Part shown: positions 32,447 through 43,045 of the stretch, piece after piece
Layout: each line of letters begins with the position of its first letter
Numbering within the stretch: the stretch's first letter is position 1
Assembly: GCA_016584305.1 (NCBI GenBank)
Contig: JACEEZ010010936.1
Location: 62,001 to 126,000, forward strand
DNA length: 64,000 nt
Direction of reading: 5' to 3'
DNA from: Chionoecetes opilio
Taxonomy: Eukaryota; Arthropoda; Malacostraca; Decapoda; Majidae
The notes under the pieces: generated by a model
The model's database searches: none
Told to the model about the DNA's origin: nothing
Seen by the model: the letters and a program-made list of their open reading frames with translations, nothing else
Program-made: the position numbers and the translations under genes

Positions 32447-32783
32447 AGCGGGCGAGAGACTGTGCGTAACGCGGGCGAGAGAGACTGTGTTGTGTATTGC
32501 AGGCTACACAGTGTGTTGGGACACAGTGTTGAGACGGCGAGCGTGTACCCTGTGTTGTGGTGTTAAACTATGCGCGTAGTAAGTAATACGCAGGTGAGAG
32601 AGACAGTGAATTGTTGGCCTGCGTGCCTTGTAAATATTGTACAGTGGGTAGTGTAAATAAAAGCCGTGCACAGCACTAAAGGGTTTCCCTTCAGTCCTTC
32701 CCGTCCCCTCCATTGTCCCGAGCCGTAAGTGTGTGACGAAGTGGAGGGTGGTGGATGACCCCCCCCCCACTCGTTTCATAACA
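32117..32783 (+). repeat. 3' LTR
   Basis: Same sequence as the 5' LTR with few substitutions, one extra ~37-bp segment and small indels in the GAGAGACTGTG repeats. Ends TTTCATAACA. Similarity suggests fairly recent insertion. Confidence 0.88.
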
Positions 32784-33219
32784 ATATTATAGAACAAACA
32801 TTTACGAAGATTACAGTATATCATATATACTGATAAACCAGTCTATATGATAGTCATATGCAGCAAGTGAATGGGCCAGCAGACTGACCATGGAGCCAGT
32901 ACTGCAGCGTCCAGTGCACGTAGTTGCAGAGTGTCACATCCAGTTCTACTGTTATCTATGCTACAGGTAAATGAACCATTGAACATGTTATTCTAAGCAG
33001 AAAATATTCTATACACATATGCTTTTTGAAGCTTCTTTTAGACGTGAGATGAAGTGAGAAAAATTACCGCGGCCAGTAATTTCACAATGGCAGGCGACGT
33101 ATGGATGTATGCAGTGTGTACTCGCGGTTGCCACTCGGTGAAATTTTGAACGATTTAATCATAATGTTTACTATTAATGGAACATTACATTATCTTGTAA
33201 CGATACAATTGGTATTAAT

Positions 33220-34321
33220 CAGGGCTTGGAAACGGTTTAAGGGAATGAAAACAAAAACCGAAACGAACAAAATTATGCTCGGAACAAAAACAGAAACGAA
33301 AACTTTATCATATTTACTGTTCCTGAGCAAAAACGCTATTTTGAAATCCCTGTAACCAGTTAATAACGTTATTTTTTCGTTCCATGCCATATTCATATAT
33401 TATATTTGGTCACTAATCCATTTTCACTTCCAGAAGCCAAATGATTGAAGTAAATGCATCTGTATTACATACATACATTAAATAAGTCTACTGTATTTGT
33501 TCACTTGGCAATTGACGATGTGGTTTTGTTACAAATAGTATCATATGCACCACTCTTCATTTAATTTGTGAAGAATAACTATCTTTTACCTTATATAATT
33601 ATGAATTTATGTCTTCGTGATATGCATCATGTTCCCTTATTTTATTACACCTCGCAATCGTGCAATTGTTAAACTATTATACTGCAGTTTAGTTTAAGAA
33701 TATGCTTAGATATCCAGTATTCGAAAGGAGATTATATATCGTGAGTATGTGCTTAAATTTTTAACTGTTCATAGCCTAATGCTTGGTGTGCCGAATTTCG
33801 GTGTGAGTGTCCTAAGTTCGAGTCCTTGGAGTACCACATGTAGTCATTGACTTCATTGATTAGGTTTATGTAGTTAGTGGGCTGGTGATATTACGGATTA
33901 ATATAGTTTTACCATATTAATAAATAATTAGTGATTCATGTCTTTATGACGACTGAGATTGCATACTCCTACACTACGCTTCCTGTATTGTATATGTAAA
34001 TGTGTTGCCTTATTTAAGTCTTATAATAATATAGTTCTTACGACACCTAAGGGTTTGATTTTGTTGGATACTATGCACCATGAAATGTATGGCTTTATTA
34101 CCATCTATAAAAATGTAGTCATGTATACTTAGGCATTATTATTTATTAGGGCTAATAGTATATTCATTACATGGTTTGAGAATAACGTTCTAACCGGTTT
34201 TCATTTCCTTCTAACCGGTTCAGGAACGTTATGTTTGGAGGAGGAACAAAAACGAAACGTTAATAATACTGTTTCTGATCGGAACGAACCGTTTGAGAAA
34301 TTATTTCGTTTTCAAGCCCTG
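33220..34321. mobile_element. hAT-type element 1 (non-autonomous, 1,102 bp)
   Basis: Perfect 8-bp duplication GTATTAAT at 33212-33219 and 34322-34329. Ends CAGGGCTTGGAAACGG and, inverted, CAGGGCTTGAAAACGAAAT. AACGGTTC/AACCGGTT motifs lie near both ends. No transposase frame. The interior is AT-rich. Confidence 0.9.
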
Positions 34322-34760
34322 GTATTAATGGACATGTAATTTACCAAATAAGCAGTACATGAAAACAGCAGGGCTGTAATAAACAATACTGTAAAAGGCT
34401 AAGTGGCATCGTGTTGGAGCGAGGTAGGATGTAACACGTGACACAGGTGACTGGCAGCCTCGCAGCCTAGTCTTCACCTCCTCCCCCGCTCCTACACGAT
34501 GCCAAGTAGCCTTTTACAGCATTGTTTATTACAGCCCTGCTGTTTTCATATACTGCTTATTTGGTAAATTTTTATGTCCATTAATACCAATTGTATCATT
34601 ATAAGATAATGTAATGCTCCATTAATAGTAAAAATTATGATTAAATAATTCAAAATTTCACCGAGTCAGACATCCGACTCTCTCTCAACTGTCATCTCTG
34701 AGACAGAGATGGAAATTTTTAACAAGATAATCCCTTCACCTGCCTTGTCATACATAAAAG

Positions 34761-35358
34761 CAGTGGCAGCTCATGATAAAATAAAAGGAGGGACTGCAGC
34801 TTCACACAACAGTAGGATACATAAATTTTACCTATCTCAGGTATGAGTTGTAGTTGATGTTCACGGATTTCAGGGCATGGTAGTAGTGGTGGTGGTAGAA
34901 GGGATGGTGGGGGTAGTAGTGGTGGTGGTAGAAGGGATGGTGGGGATGGTAGTGTCGGCAGTAGAGGGGATGGCTGAGGTGGTGATGGTAGAATTACAGT
35001 ATTACTTGAAAATAAAGTCAGTACCGCTTGATTTTGCCGCCACCCGCCGTCACTATGCACACCGTCTACACGCACTGAGACTAAAAGCTGCACGGCTGCA
35101 GCTCTTTGGGTTCATAAGGGGCGCGGCGGCAGCACAGACATGAATCGTACAGCAAATATGTGAGTAACTTACATTTAGGTCTGGTTTTAATGAAAATTCA
35201 CTTAGTAACGTATTGAAAATAACCTATAATGACTTTTTATAATGATATATTTGTTAGTAGTGTATCAACTCTGCTGTGTCTCTAAAGACATCATACACCT
35301 GGCAGTGAGTGTCTGGGGGTGCTGCAGCTCCGCAGCCCTATGCCACGAGCCGCCACTG
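34761..35358. mobile_element. hAT-type element 2 (non-autonomous, 598 bp)
   Basis: Perfect 8-bp duplication CATAAAAG at 34753-34760 and 35359-35366. Ends CAGTGGCAGCTCATG and, inverted, CAGTGGCGGCTCGTGG. It carries two tandem copies of a GGTGGTGGTAGAAGGGATGG unit (34885-34960). No transposase. Confidence 0.9.
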
Positions 35359-35479
35359 CATAAAAGCACACTAACATAGACATAAGACGTGTGCAGAGCT
35401 AGATCACTCAATGCCTTGCTCTTACTAACTAATCACTACACTAATGCTTTCCTCCCTTCTCTACGGTACCTCCAATGCC

Positions 35480-36115
35480 TTCCTCTCTTCTCTCCTGTCT
35501 CCTCCAGTACCTCCAGCAACCACAGTACCACACACGTCCTTGTTAATCACTTACAAAGGAGTATTTTGTGGTAAATAAGTAAGGATCGGCAGGGGTGTGA
35601 GGTCAGGTGCTACTTATTTTGAGGTGTTACTTATTTTATGCAACACCGGTTCAAAGGTCTGGCCTATGAAGAATAGGGCACCTGTAATATCAAGATCAAG
35701 ATCAAGTACCATTCGTAGGACAGAATACGTGTGTGGAAGAACACCGGACTAAAAGCTTCACCGACAGCATCCGCTGTGTGACTCCCATTTCAAGCTCAAG
35801 CTCAAGCTCCTCTCCTCCCTCCTCCTCTCCTCTCCTCTACGTAGTGTTGGCCAAAGCCACCACCCCGGGAGGTGGGTCACAAACCCTTGGCTAACACCCA
35901 GTACCCATTCACTGCTGGGTGGACAGGGGCTTGGGGCATTTTCAGGATATTTTTTGGGGGAAAAAGTGAGTCTTATAAGCTGTAAAATACGGTAGGTACA
36001 CCTCGCACCGGACTAAATAAGCATTTTTACAGTGTTTTCAATACCTGAGTTTCGTGATCCGCGAGTTTCGCGTTATGTCTTGGGAAGAAAGCAAGCGCGA
36101 AACTCGGAAGGGTAC
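35480..36115 (+). mobile_element. T2 element, 5'-damaged copy
   Basis: Shares with T2a the CCACAGTA/TGTGGTAAATAAGTA region, CTCCTCTCCTCC, GGGGCATTTTCAGGATATTT, a T6-type end (CTTATAAGCTGTAAAATACG) and the right T2 end GCGAAACTCGGAAGGGTACTG before TA. The left terminus was not found. Confidence 0.7.
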
Positions 36116-36119
36116 TGTA

Positions 36120-36196
36120 GAATATTTTCTGCTTAGAATAACATGTTCTTTCACCTGTATCAATATTTGCACTAAACTCATGTCACACCCTGTATT
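36120..36196 (-). mobile_element. Element F end fragment
   Basis: Inverse of the first ~75 bp of F (AACATGTTCTTTCACCTGTA, CAATATTTGC, CACACCCTG). It lies 90 bp from the intact F copy 2. Confidence 0.75.
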
Positions 36197-36284
36197 CCAG
36201 GTGTGGATATGTAATGTACAGAGGCAGCAAGGATGTGCAGGATGGGCGAGAGCAGAAACAAACAACAATTTGGGCCAAAACATA

Positions 36285-37038
36285 CAGGGTGTAACACGAG
36301 TTTCTGCAAATATTGATACAGGTGAAAGAACATGTAATTCTAAGCACAAAATATTCTATAACCATATGCTTTTTGAAGCTTCCTTTAGACGTGAGATGAA
36401 GTTAGAAAAATTAGCGCGGCCAGTAATTTCACCATGGCAGGCGTTTGCCGCTAGGTGACATTTTGAATGATTTAATCATAATGTTTACTAGTAATGGAGC
36501 ATTACATTATCTTATAAGAACACAATTGGTATTAATGGACATGTTGTTACTAAATAAGCAGTACATGAGAACAGCAGGGCTGTAATAAACAATACTGTAA
36601 AAGGCTAAGTGGCAACGCGTCGGGGCGGGGAGGAAGGAGGGACTAGGCTGCGAGGCCTCACGCCGATCAGCTGAGTCACGTGTTCCATCCTACCCCTCCC
36701 TGACACGATGCCATGTAGCCTTTTACAGTATTGTTTATTACAGCCCTGCTGTTTTCATGTACTGCTTATTTAGTAACAACATGTCCATTAATACCAATTG
36801 TGTTCTTATAAGATAATGTAATGCTCCATTACTAGTAAACATTATGATTAAATCATTCAAAATGTCACCTAGCGGCAAACGCCTGCCATGGTGAAATTAC
36901 TGGCCGCGCTAATTTTTCTAATTTCATCTCACGTCTAAAGGAAGCTTCAAAAAGCATATGGTTATAGAATATTTTGTGCTTAGAATTACATGTTCTTTCA
37001 CCTGTATCAATATTTGCAGAAACTCGTGTTACACCCTG
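36285..37038. mobile_element. Foldback element F, copy 2 (near-perfect palindrome)
   Basis: Ends CAGGGTGTAACACGAGTTTC and inverse. Arms of ~335 bp pair with only a few mismatches around a GC-rich loop of about 85 bp (36622-36705). It has no coding capacity. The target duplication is uncertain (CATA on the left, CATG on the right). It is the reference for interpreting F copy 1. Confidence 0.92.
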
Positions 37039-37349
37039 CATGTACTCATTAACTGCTCACTCATAGAAAATCAGAGCAGACCCAAGGTATTATGCATCTC
37101 TCTACTCTTGCTGCGTCTTTCCCTTAATCCTTTTTCCTTCAGGGCCTTTGTACAGGTTAGAAAAATGTCCAGCTGTAAAAATTCCACCTCCTTTTTACAG
37201 CTCTATTGTCTCCCAGAATGCTTCCCTGATCATCCATTATTCAGTCTACCATTGTTTCATACAGTTCCTCTTTCCTGTTAGATCCTTCTTATATGTTTTT
37301 TCATATACCTGCCTCATCATGTTCGCAAAATTTTCCGTCAATCTTTATA
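37039..37349. other. Intronic sequence, nothing recognised
   Basis: About 310 bp, pyrimidine-rich, between F copy 2 and T4. No coding or repeat match seen. Confidence 0.4.
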
Positions 37350-37351
37350 TA

Positions 37352-38602
37352 CAGTAAACCCTCTCGTATCCGGACCCTCATTATTCAGACTTCGACATTA
37401 TTCGGACCTCCTCCTTTTTTTTTCTTCTTTTTTTTCTCTCTTTTTCTTATGGGTAGGTAGGGTGTCATGACGTGAGTCAGTGAGGTTAGAGGCCCAGGCA
37501 GCCAGGCAGAGCATTTATAATCCATCCCTGAGCATATACTTAGTATAGTGCTATTGTGGTTTCTTTGTTGTGTCCAAATGTTGTATTGGCGAGTGATCTG
37601 AGGCCATTGAGCCTTGGACCCAGATCCAGCAACGGAGGTCGTATCCCCAGCTACCACCCGCTCTCCCACCGCCTAGATACTACCTGCCCTTACTACCGTA
37701 TCCAGCAAGCCTCCCTCGTTAAGTAGTTAACAGGTAGGAAGGCCCTGACTGGCTTGGACGAGTAATGACGTCATCAAACTTGTCATCAGTCACCAGCAAA
37801 TGACAAACTGTTTCTAAAACTTCTCGACCAATTACAAGTCAACAAGATGTTTGACACGGCCTTTAAAGGTAATGTCATATGGACACCTTTTCCGTTAGTG
37901 TTACGGGGTGGCCGTGGCAAGAATGTTTCCCCGTCACTGGCTACCCCGCCACCTCAACACCTTTAAATAACCCTTATTTAAGGTGACACGCGGTACTACA
38001 CTGACCTAAATAATTACGCGTGTATATAACATCTCACCATAATCACTACGATGTATAATAAAATAACTAGTAATGACGTAAAACCCTGCCCACCCTGCTG
38101 GCAAGCGACCTGCCCCGCCTGGCGCCCTGCCTACCTCTCAGGACAACACGCTGTCATCCGCCTCACCTGTGCCTTCCTGAAGAAAACAGGTCAGCTACCA
38201 CGCCTGTGATAGCTTCATAGGATATCACCAGGGATCATAGGGCTCTTCAAGTCAAGGGGTCCTCACAGCATTACAGACAACACCAAGAAGGAGGAGGAAA
38301 TCTCCGCCATCATGATACTGCTGCCAGCTGCCACTGCCAGACGTAGGACTGATAGTACTGTACACTACACCTGTACAGTACTGTATTGTGTATTTTTACT
38401 GTAGATTTATTTATTTACATGATTTATCTGATGTTTACTGATATTTGCATGACTTAGAAATTTTCTTATTCACCTAGATTTTTTTTATTATTATTTTTTT
38501 TCTTCTTTTTTTAATTATTATTTTATCCCTGCATTATTCGGATCCTTGCATTACTCGGACCACTCCTTGGCCCAATTAGTCCGAGTACGAGAGGGTTTAC
38601 TG
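37352..38602 (+). mobile_element. T4 TIR element
   Basis: Ends CAGTAAACCCTCTCGTATCC and inverse, with TA at 37350-37351 and 38603-38604. TTCGGAC/GTCCGA motifs repeat near both ends. The interior (37768-38345) is the same non-coding cargo found in T1a. No transposase. Ends of this form are typical of Tigger-type elements. Confidence 0.88.
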
Positions 38603-38903
38603 TACTTAAATCAATCACAAAATTTACTTTCTTTCTACACTCAATAAACTATCTTTTCATCTATCCCCTACAAGCTCAGGATTTTTCCTCTGAATGATCT
38701 TTATGTGATCTCTATCCTTCTCAAATTTGTGTCACTGTTTCCCAGAGGTGGGCGAGAGCGATACTTAGTGCGATACTGCGATACTATCGCACCGCCAAAA
38801 AAGTATCGCAGTATCGCAGAATCGCAAAGCATTCAAAGTAGTATAAGTATCGCAACTCAAGTATCGCTTAAATTTCCCGCGATACCCGGTCGTCCTGCAG
38901 ACC

Positions 38904-39416
38904 ATGGCCCCTGACATGGTGGAGACCATCAAGGCCAGGATCATCAGGGAGCTGAAGCAGGACCTCAACTCTGGGGGGGAGGGAGAGGAGGAGGCTCAGC
39001 AGAAGAAGCAGCGCCAGAACTTTTTTTACCTGCTCAACCCCAGGGTCGTCCCTGCTGCCAGGAGGCAGGCTGAGCTGGGGGAGGTCCTGACCAAGGCCAT
39101 GGACAGCTGGGAGCAGGTCCACAGCGACGACCCCATCACCAAGGTGGACTTCCCCAGCGTCCACAGGGAGGCGTGGGTGGACCTCTTTATAAAGTACAAC
39201 ACCCCTCTCCCCAGCTCAGCTGCAGTGGAGAGGCTGTTCAGCTCAGGCGGGGACATCCTGAGGGCCAAGAGGTCAGCCCTCACCGCCAACAACTTTGAGC
39301 AGCTGGTCTTCCTCAAAGGGAACCTGGGGAGGGTGCTGCTGGACAAGAAGAGGAGGAGGGCCAGGGTGATGATAAGGAGGAGGAGGAGGAGCTTGAGGAG
39401 ATGCAGTAGTGACTAG
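38904..39416 (+). pseudogene. hAT transposase C-terminal dimerisation domain
   Basis: A 170-codon frame whose ATG follows CCTGCAG, probably an old splice acceptor. WVDLFIKYNTPLPSSAAVER and LFSSGGDILRAKRSALTANN fit the hAT dimerisation domain (W near the start, S-A-x-x-E-R-x-F-S-x-x-G core). A basic Arg-rich tail ends at 39416. The catalytic D-D-E part is missing, so it is not an active transposase. GC-rich codon use differs from the AT-rich flanks. Confidence 0.88.
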
Positions 39417-39418
39417 TA

Positions 39419-39426
39419 AACTGTGC

Positions 39427-39457
<31 letters not shown>

Positions 39458-39480
39458 GTGTGTGCGTGTGTGTGTGTTTT
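39419..39480. repeat. (TG)n microsatellite
   Basis: TG repeats with two CG interruptions, inside hAT element 3 just after the stop codon. Confidence 0.9.
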
Positions 39481-39824
39481 ATATTTTAAATAAAATTTGT
39501 CAGTTTAAAAATAAATATATTACAATGTTTTAATGTGCCTAAACTGTAGTTTAAGTAAAATAGATCTTTTTTTGGCTAATACAGTGTTTTCTTAGGTAGC
39601 AAAGTATTGCAAAGCTAAATTTTTGGTATCGCAGTATCGCTGCGATACTGTCGCTTTAAGAAAAAAGTATCGGTACGCGACGTTAAGCGCAAGTAATCGC
39701 GTATCGTTTTAAGAAAATCCGAAAAAGTAGCGGAGTATCGCGTATCGAACTAGCGGGAAAAAAGTATCGCAGTATCGTTATCGCACTACCAAAAAAAAGT
39801 ATCGCGCCCACCTCGGCTGTTTCC

Positions 39825-40456
39825 TGACTTTGACACATATCCATTTTTCATTCCTTGACTTTCAACATCTTTATTTCTTCCCTTTATCTCTATCGTTATT
39901 TGTTCCCCTTCTCTTCATCATCAAACTTCTCCGTGAGTCTGGCTATACTCTGAATTTTACATCATCTACAATCTCATCCTTACAATATCAGTTCTTTGCC
40001 TATTTTCCTTCTTTTTTGCTCTCTCTCTGACCAGATAGTTGCCTAACTTTCTCACACTACAATTTATGATAAGTAGCTACACATCCATATGGAAGTACTA
40101 GACATAGAAATGAGAGCAATGTTTAAGCTCATGAATCAGCCTACGAGCTAATTTAATTACCATTTTGTTTAATTTGACACCTGATAAAAGACAGTAACCA
40201 TTGTGATGGGGCATAACATTCCATCATTCATCATGTCCAAAAATCCTTAGTCAGCATAATCACACCATAATGTAGAATGACCACGTTTAGTTTACAGAGC
40301 AGAAACCAAGATGTCACCAAGCATGAGAGACATACTAAATGATCACAAACTCCCTACACTTAGGTTTACTGTATACTTAATCTCTATGAAGGTTACAGGG
40401 GAAGCACTATACAGGAAGACTAGCCCACCTGCCCCACTTACAGTTACACAACTCAC
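39825..40456. other. Intronic sequence, nothing recognised
   Basis: About 630 bp between hAT element 3 and TRAPPC10 exon 8. No coding or repeat match that I can support. Confidence 0.4.
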
Positions 40457-40639
40457 CTTATAATCATGCAGGTCAAGGGTGGAGGTGTAGATACGAGAAG
40501 GGTTGGGATGAGGGCTATCAGAGGACTCATGTGGCTGGTACATAACTGTGAACTCCAGCTTCACCACAGGTGTTCCTTCTTTATGGTGGTCCACCTCTAG
40601 CCCCCACATGTAGCTGGCGGCCTGGTCTGAGCACACCAC
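40457..40639 (-). CDS. TRAPPC10: TRAPPC10 exon 8 of 9 in window
   Basis: A 183-bp minus-strand exon (61 codons, phase 0), donor AAG/GTGAGT. It encodes SDQAASYMWGLEV, LEFTVMYQP and TSTLDLHDYK, matching the W-E-L and final strand blocks of TRAPPC10. The acceptor (TGTACAG) directly follows a (TG)n microsatellite on the coding strand, with an antisense LINE immediately upstream. The usual pyrimidine tract is therefore replaced by TG repeats, preceded by LINE-derived T-rich sequence. Confidence 0.87.
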
Positions 40640-40669
40640 CTGTACACACACACACACACACACACTATA

Positions 40670-42235
40670 GTACACAAAATGATGGAAAAACTAGAGAAGA
40701 TGAAAAAGAAAGTGTTCGTACTGGAAAAAGATAATAATATTTTGAAAAATAGAGTGGATGAACTAAATTGTAAAGAAGACGACGAAAAGGTAGTGAAAAT
40801 GCATGCAGAAATTAATGCAATACATAAGAAATGGAAAATGACACAAGAGGAAATGAAAGATGAAAGACATGGATGATAGAACAAGAAAAAGACCAAGAAA
40901 GCTTACGCCAAATAATTGAAGATCAAGAAAATGAAAAGAAAAATCTGACCAAAGAAGTAGTCAAAGTAATCAAACAAAAGGAAAATTTAGTAAGAGATAC
41001 AGTGGACAAAAAGAATTGTGTCATCATTTTTGGTTTTAAAGAAAAAGTGCTGCCCAAGAAAAACATAAGAGCAGAGGAAGAAAAGAAAGTGGCAAAAGAA
41101 ATATTTAAAGTAGTAGAAGAAAATACGGAGATAGAAGAAGAAATAGAAGAGATACATAGGTTAGGCAAATATGAGGTGGGAGGGGCCCGCCCCTTGAAAG
41201 TTAAGTTTAGGTCACAAGCTACAGCACAAGATATATTGTCTTAGGCATGGAAACTGGCAAAGACAGAAGAATATAAGAAAATATGGATAAGAAAAGATAT
41301 GAATGAGGAAGAAAGAGCCAGACTGAATGTACTGTTTAAAGAAGCCAAAGAAAAAAACGAATTGAGAATGGAAGAGGAAAAACTGAAATTCTATTGGAGA
41401 GTTTTGGACCAAAAACTGAAGAAGTGGTATCTAAAAGAGAAAGAGTAAGAGAAGACAGTTCAAAGGAAAATGAAAAAGGATGGTGGGTATCGTACACAAA
41501 TATAAATGGGCTAGTGTCAACATTAACAGAAGTAAATGATTACCTGAGAGCCAAGAAACCAGACATATTGTCGAAAAAGATCTGGCTGGGAGTGTGGATT
41601 ATGGATAATTTGTCACCTGAGAAGCATATAAACAAGATCACAGGAGATACATATCAGTTGCTGAGGAATATAAGAATGGCATTCAAATATCTGGATGAAG
41701 AGATGATTAAGAAATTGATAACATCTTTGATTCCACCAAGGTTGGAATATGCGGCAGTGATTTGGTCACCACATAAAAAGAAGAATATAAGGAAGATTGA
41801 GAAGAGCAAAGAGCAGCCACAAAAATGGCTCCAAGCCTGAGAGATTTACCATATGAGGAAAGACTTTCAAGACTTAAAACTCCCAAATCTTGAGAAAAGA
41901 AGAGAAAGGGGAGATTTTATAGCAGTGTATCCTCCCCCCTTTCCAGACCCATCAATGGGTCTGGAAAAAATTGATAGAGAAGATCTGTTTGTGTGGGACG
42001 ATAGAAGTACAAGAGGTCATGAGAAGAAATTAAAAAGGACAACATGCAAGAGGGACATATAAAAATACAGCTTCCCGTATAGAAGCATAGAAGCCTGGAA
42101 CAACCTTGATGCAAAAGTGATTAATGCAAGAAGTATTCAGGACTTCAAAGGCAAGCTGGATAATTGTAGATTTGGAGACGGGACAGTACAAGCATAGCTC
42201 TTTTCCTGTATGTTACAACTAGGTAAATACACATT
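40670..42235 (+). mobile_element. LINE family A, internally deleted copy
   Basis: Contains ORF1, the first ~30 residues of the endonuclease (YTNINGLVSTLTEVNDYL), then a direct jump near 41570 to the late RT region (LGVWIMDNLSPEKHINKI), which matches copy 1 at ~1185. The middle (endonuclease, most of RT) is missing. The short sequence GTCGAAAAAGATCTGG is at the join and also occurs in copy 1 at the same place. The C-terminus and the AACTAGGTAAATAC tail are intact. Confidence 0.88.
40679..41448 (+). pseudogene. LINE A ORF1 (coiled coil plus RRM-like domain)
   Basis: RNA-binding chaperone-type ORF1. A long Lys/Glu coiled coil (40679-40990) precedes NCVIIFGFKEK, EEIHRLGKY, RPLKVKFRSQATAQDIL and a C-terminal helix with RMEEEKLKFYWRVLDQKL. 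The arrangement resembles L1-type ORF1 folds. A frameshift near 40870 and a stop at 41242-41244 break it. It overlaps the start of ORF2 (41394). Confidence 0.72.
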
Positions 42236-42249
42236 GTATGAATAAATAA

Positions 42250-43045
42250 TTATCAACTCGACATAACCTTCCAGACAACTATCCCCTCTTCTTCAATGAC
42301 ACTCAACTGTCTTCCTCTTCTACAATGAACATTCTTGGACTATCCTTTACTAAAAATCTGAACTGGAAATCTCACATCTCATCTCTTATTAAAACAGCTT
42401 CCATGAAGTTAGGTGTCCTGTGGCATCTGCGTCCATTTTTTTCTCCTTCCCAGTTGCTTGCTCTCTACAGGGGCCTTATATGGGCTACAGGGCCCATGTA
42501 TGGAGTATGCCTCTCATGTTTGGGGAGGATCCACTCATACAGCTCTCCTAAACAGGATTGCGTCAAAATCTTTTCGTCTCATCGACTCCCCTCCTCTGGT
42601 CTTCAATCTTTAAATCACCGCCGCAATGTTGCTTCTCTTGCTATCTTCTACCGTTATTTACATGCTCACTGCTCTTCTGAACTTGTTAACTGCATGCCTC
42701 CCCCCTCCCGCGGCCTCGCTACACAAGACTTTCTACTCATTTTCATCCCTATTCTGTCTATCTCCTAATGCAAGAATTAACCAGAATCTTCACTCTTTCA
42801 GCCCCTTCACTGGTAAACTCTGGAACTTTCTTTCTGTTTCTATTTTTCCACTTTTCTACGAGTTCAATATTTTCAAGAGAGGTTAAGAGATGAGTAACAA
42901 GACACCTGCTTGTTACTCCTCTTAATAAATTGGCCCCCTTTTTAATTCTCTTACTTTCTTCTGTATAGGGACTGGCAATTAAGCGGGCTTTTTGTTACGT
43001 CTTTTTTTTTGCGCCTGGCCAATCCTTTGTGATGTTAAAAAAAAA
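42250..43045 (+). pseudogene. LINE family C, RT C-terminus and 3' UTR
   Basis: Encodes ILGLSFTKNLNWKSHI, KLGVLWHLRPFFSPSQLL, a frame change in the YRGLI region, SLNHRRNVASLAIFYRYLHA and, in the third frame, FTGKLWN. This is a LINE RT thumb/C-terminal region of Jockey-like style. The 3' UTR ends with GGCCAATCCTTTGTGATG and poly-A. Two or more frameshifts. Confidence 0.82.

Larger units (their letters stand above)
30736..32783 (+). mobile_element. Non-autonomous LTR retrotransposon
   Basis: Two direct LTRs (TGTTACG...TAACA) of 635 and 667 bp bound a 746-bp interior. The 4-bp duplication ATAT lies on both sides. The interior starts TTAGTGTCAGGTAGTGGGG, a plausible primer-binding region, and ends in a purine-rich AAGGAGGGGACAG. 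It has no protease, RT or integrase, only a gag-like reading frame, so it must be mobilised in trans. The 4-bp duplication and the TGTCAG-x-x-GTGGGG leader favour a Gypsy-type helper (inference). Confidence 0.88.
29947..32958. mobile_element. Palindromic element X, nested in F copy 1
   Basis: Termini TAGATAACAGTAGAACTGG at both ends, inverted. Without the LTR retrotransposon it would be ~960 bp. Arms: 29949-30370 and the inverse, 30480-30735 joined to 32784-32958. The flanks TGCTACATG and TGCTACAGG suggest a 9-bp target duplication with one change. The centre (30355-30500) has three further inverted copies of a unit with ATCATCAATCGGG. No coding capacity. 9-bp duplications and long arms recall MULE/foldback elements. 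Confidence 0.75.
29909..34666. mobile_element. Foldback element F, copy 1, hosting three other elements
   Basis: Left end CAGGGTCTAACACGAGTTTC. After insertions, the arm continues at 32959 and the opposite arm runs to 34666, where it is truncated in TTTCACCGAGT. Sequence matches the intact palindrome F copy 2 (36285-37038), including CCTTTTACAG and GGCTGTAATAAACAATACTG on both sides of the centre (~34470). It contains element X and the hAT element at 33220. The LTR retrotransposon is inside X. Confidence 0.85.
38743..39816 (+). mobile_element. hAT-type element 3, with a transposase C-terminus
   Basis: Perfect 8-bp duplication CTGTTTCC at 38735-38742 and 39817-39824. Ends CAGAGGTGGGCG and, inverted, CCGAGGTGGGCG. 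Both subterminal regions are packed with GCGATAC/GTATCGC motifs, presumably transposase binding sites. It retains only the last exon of its transposase. Confidence 0.92.
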
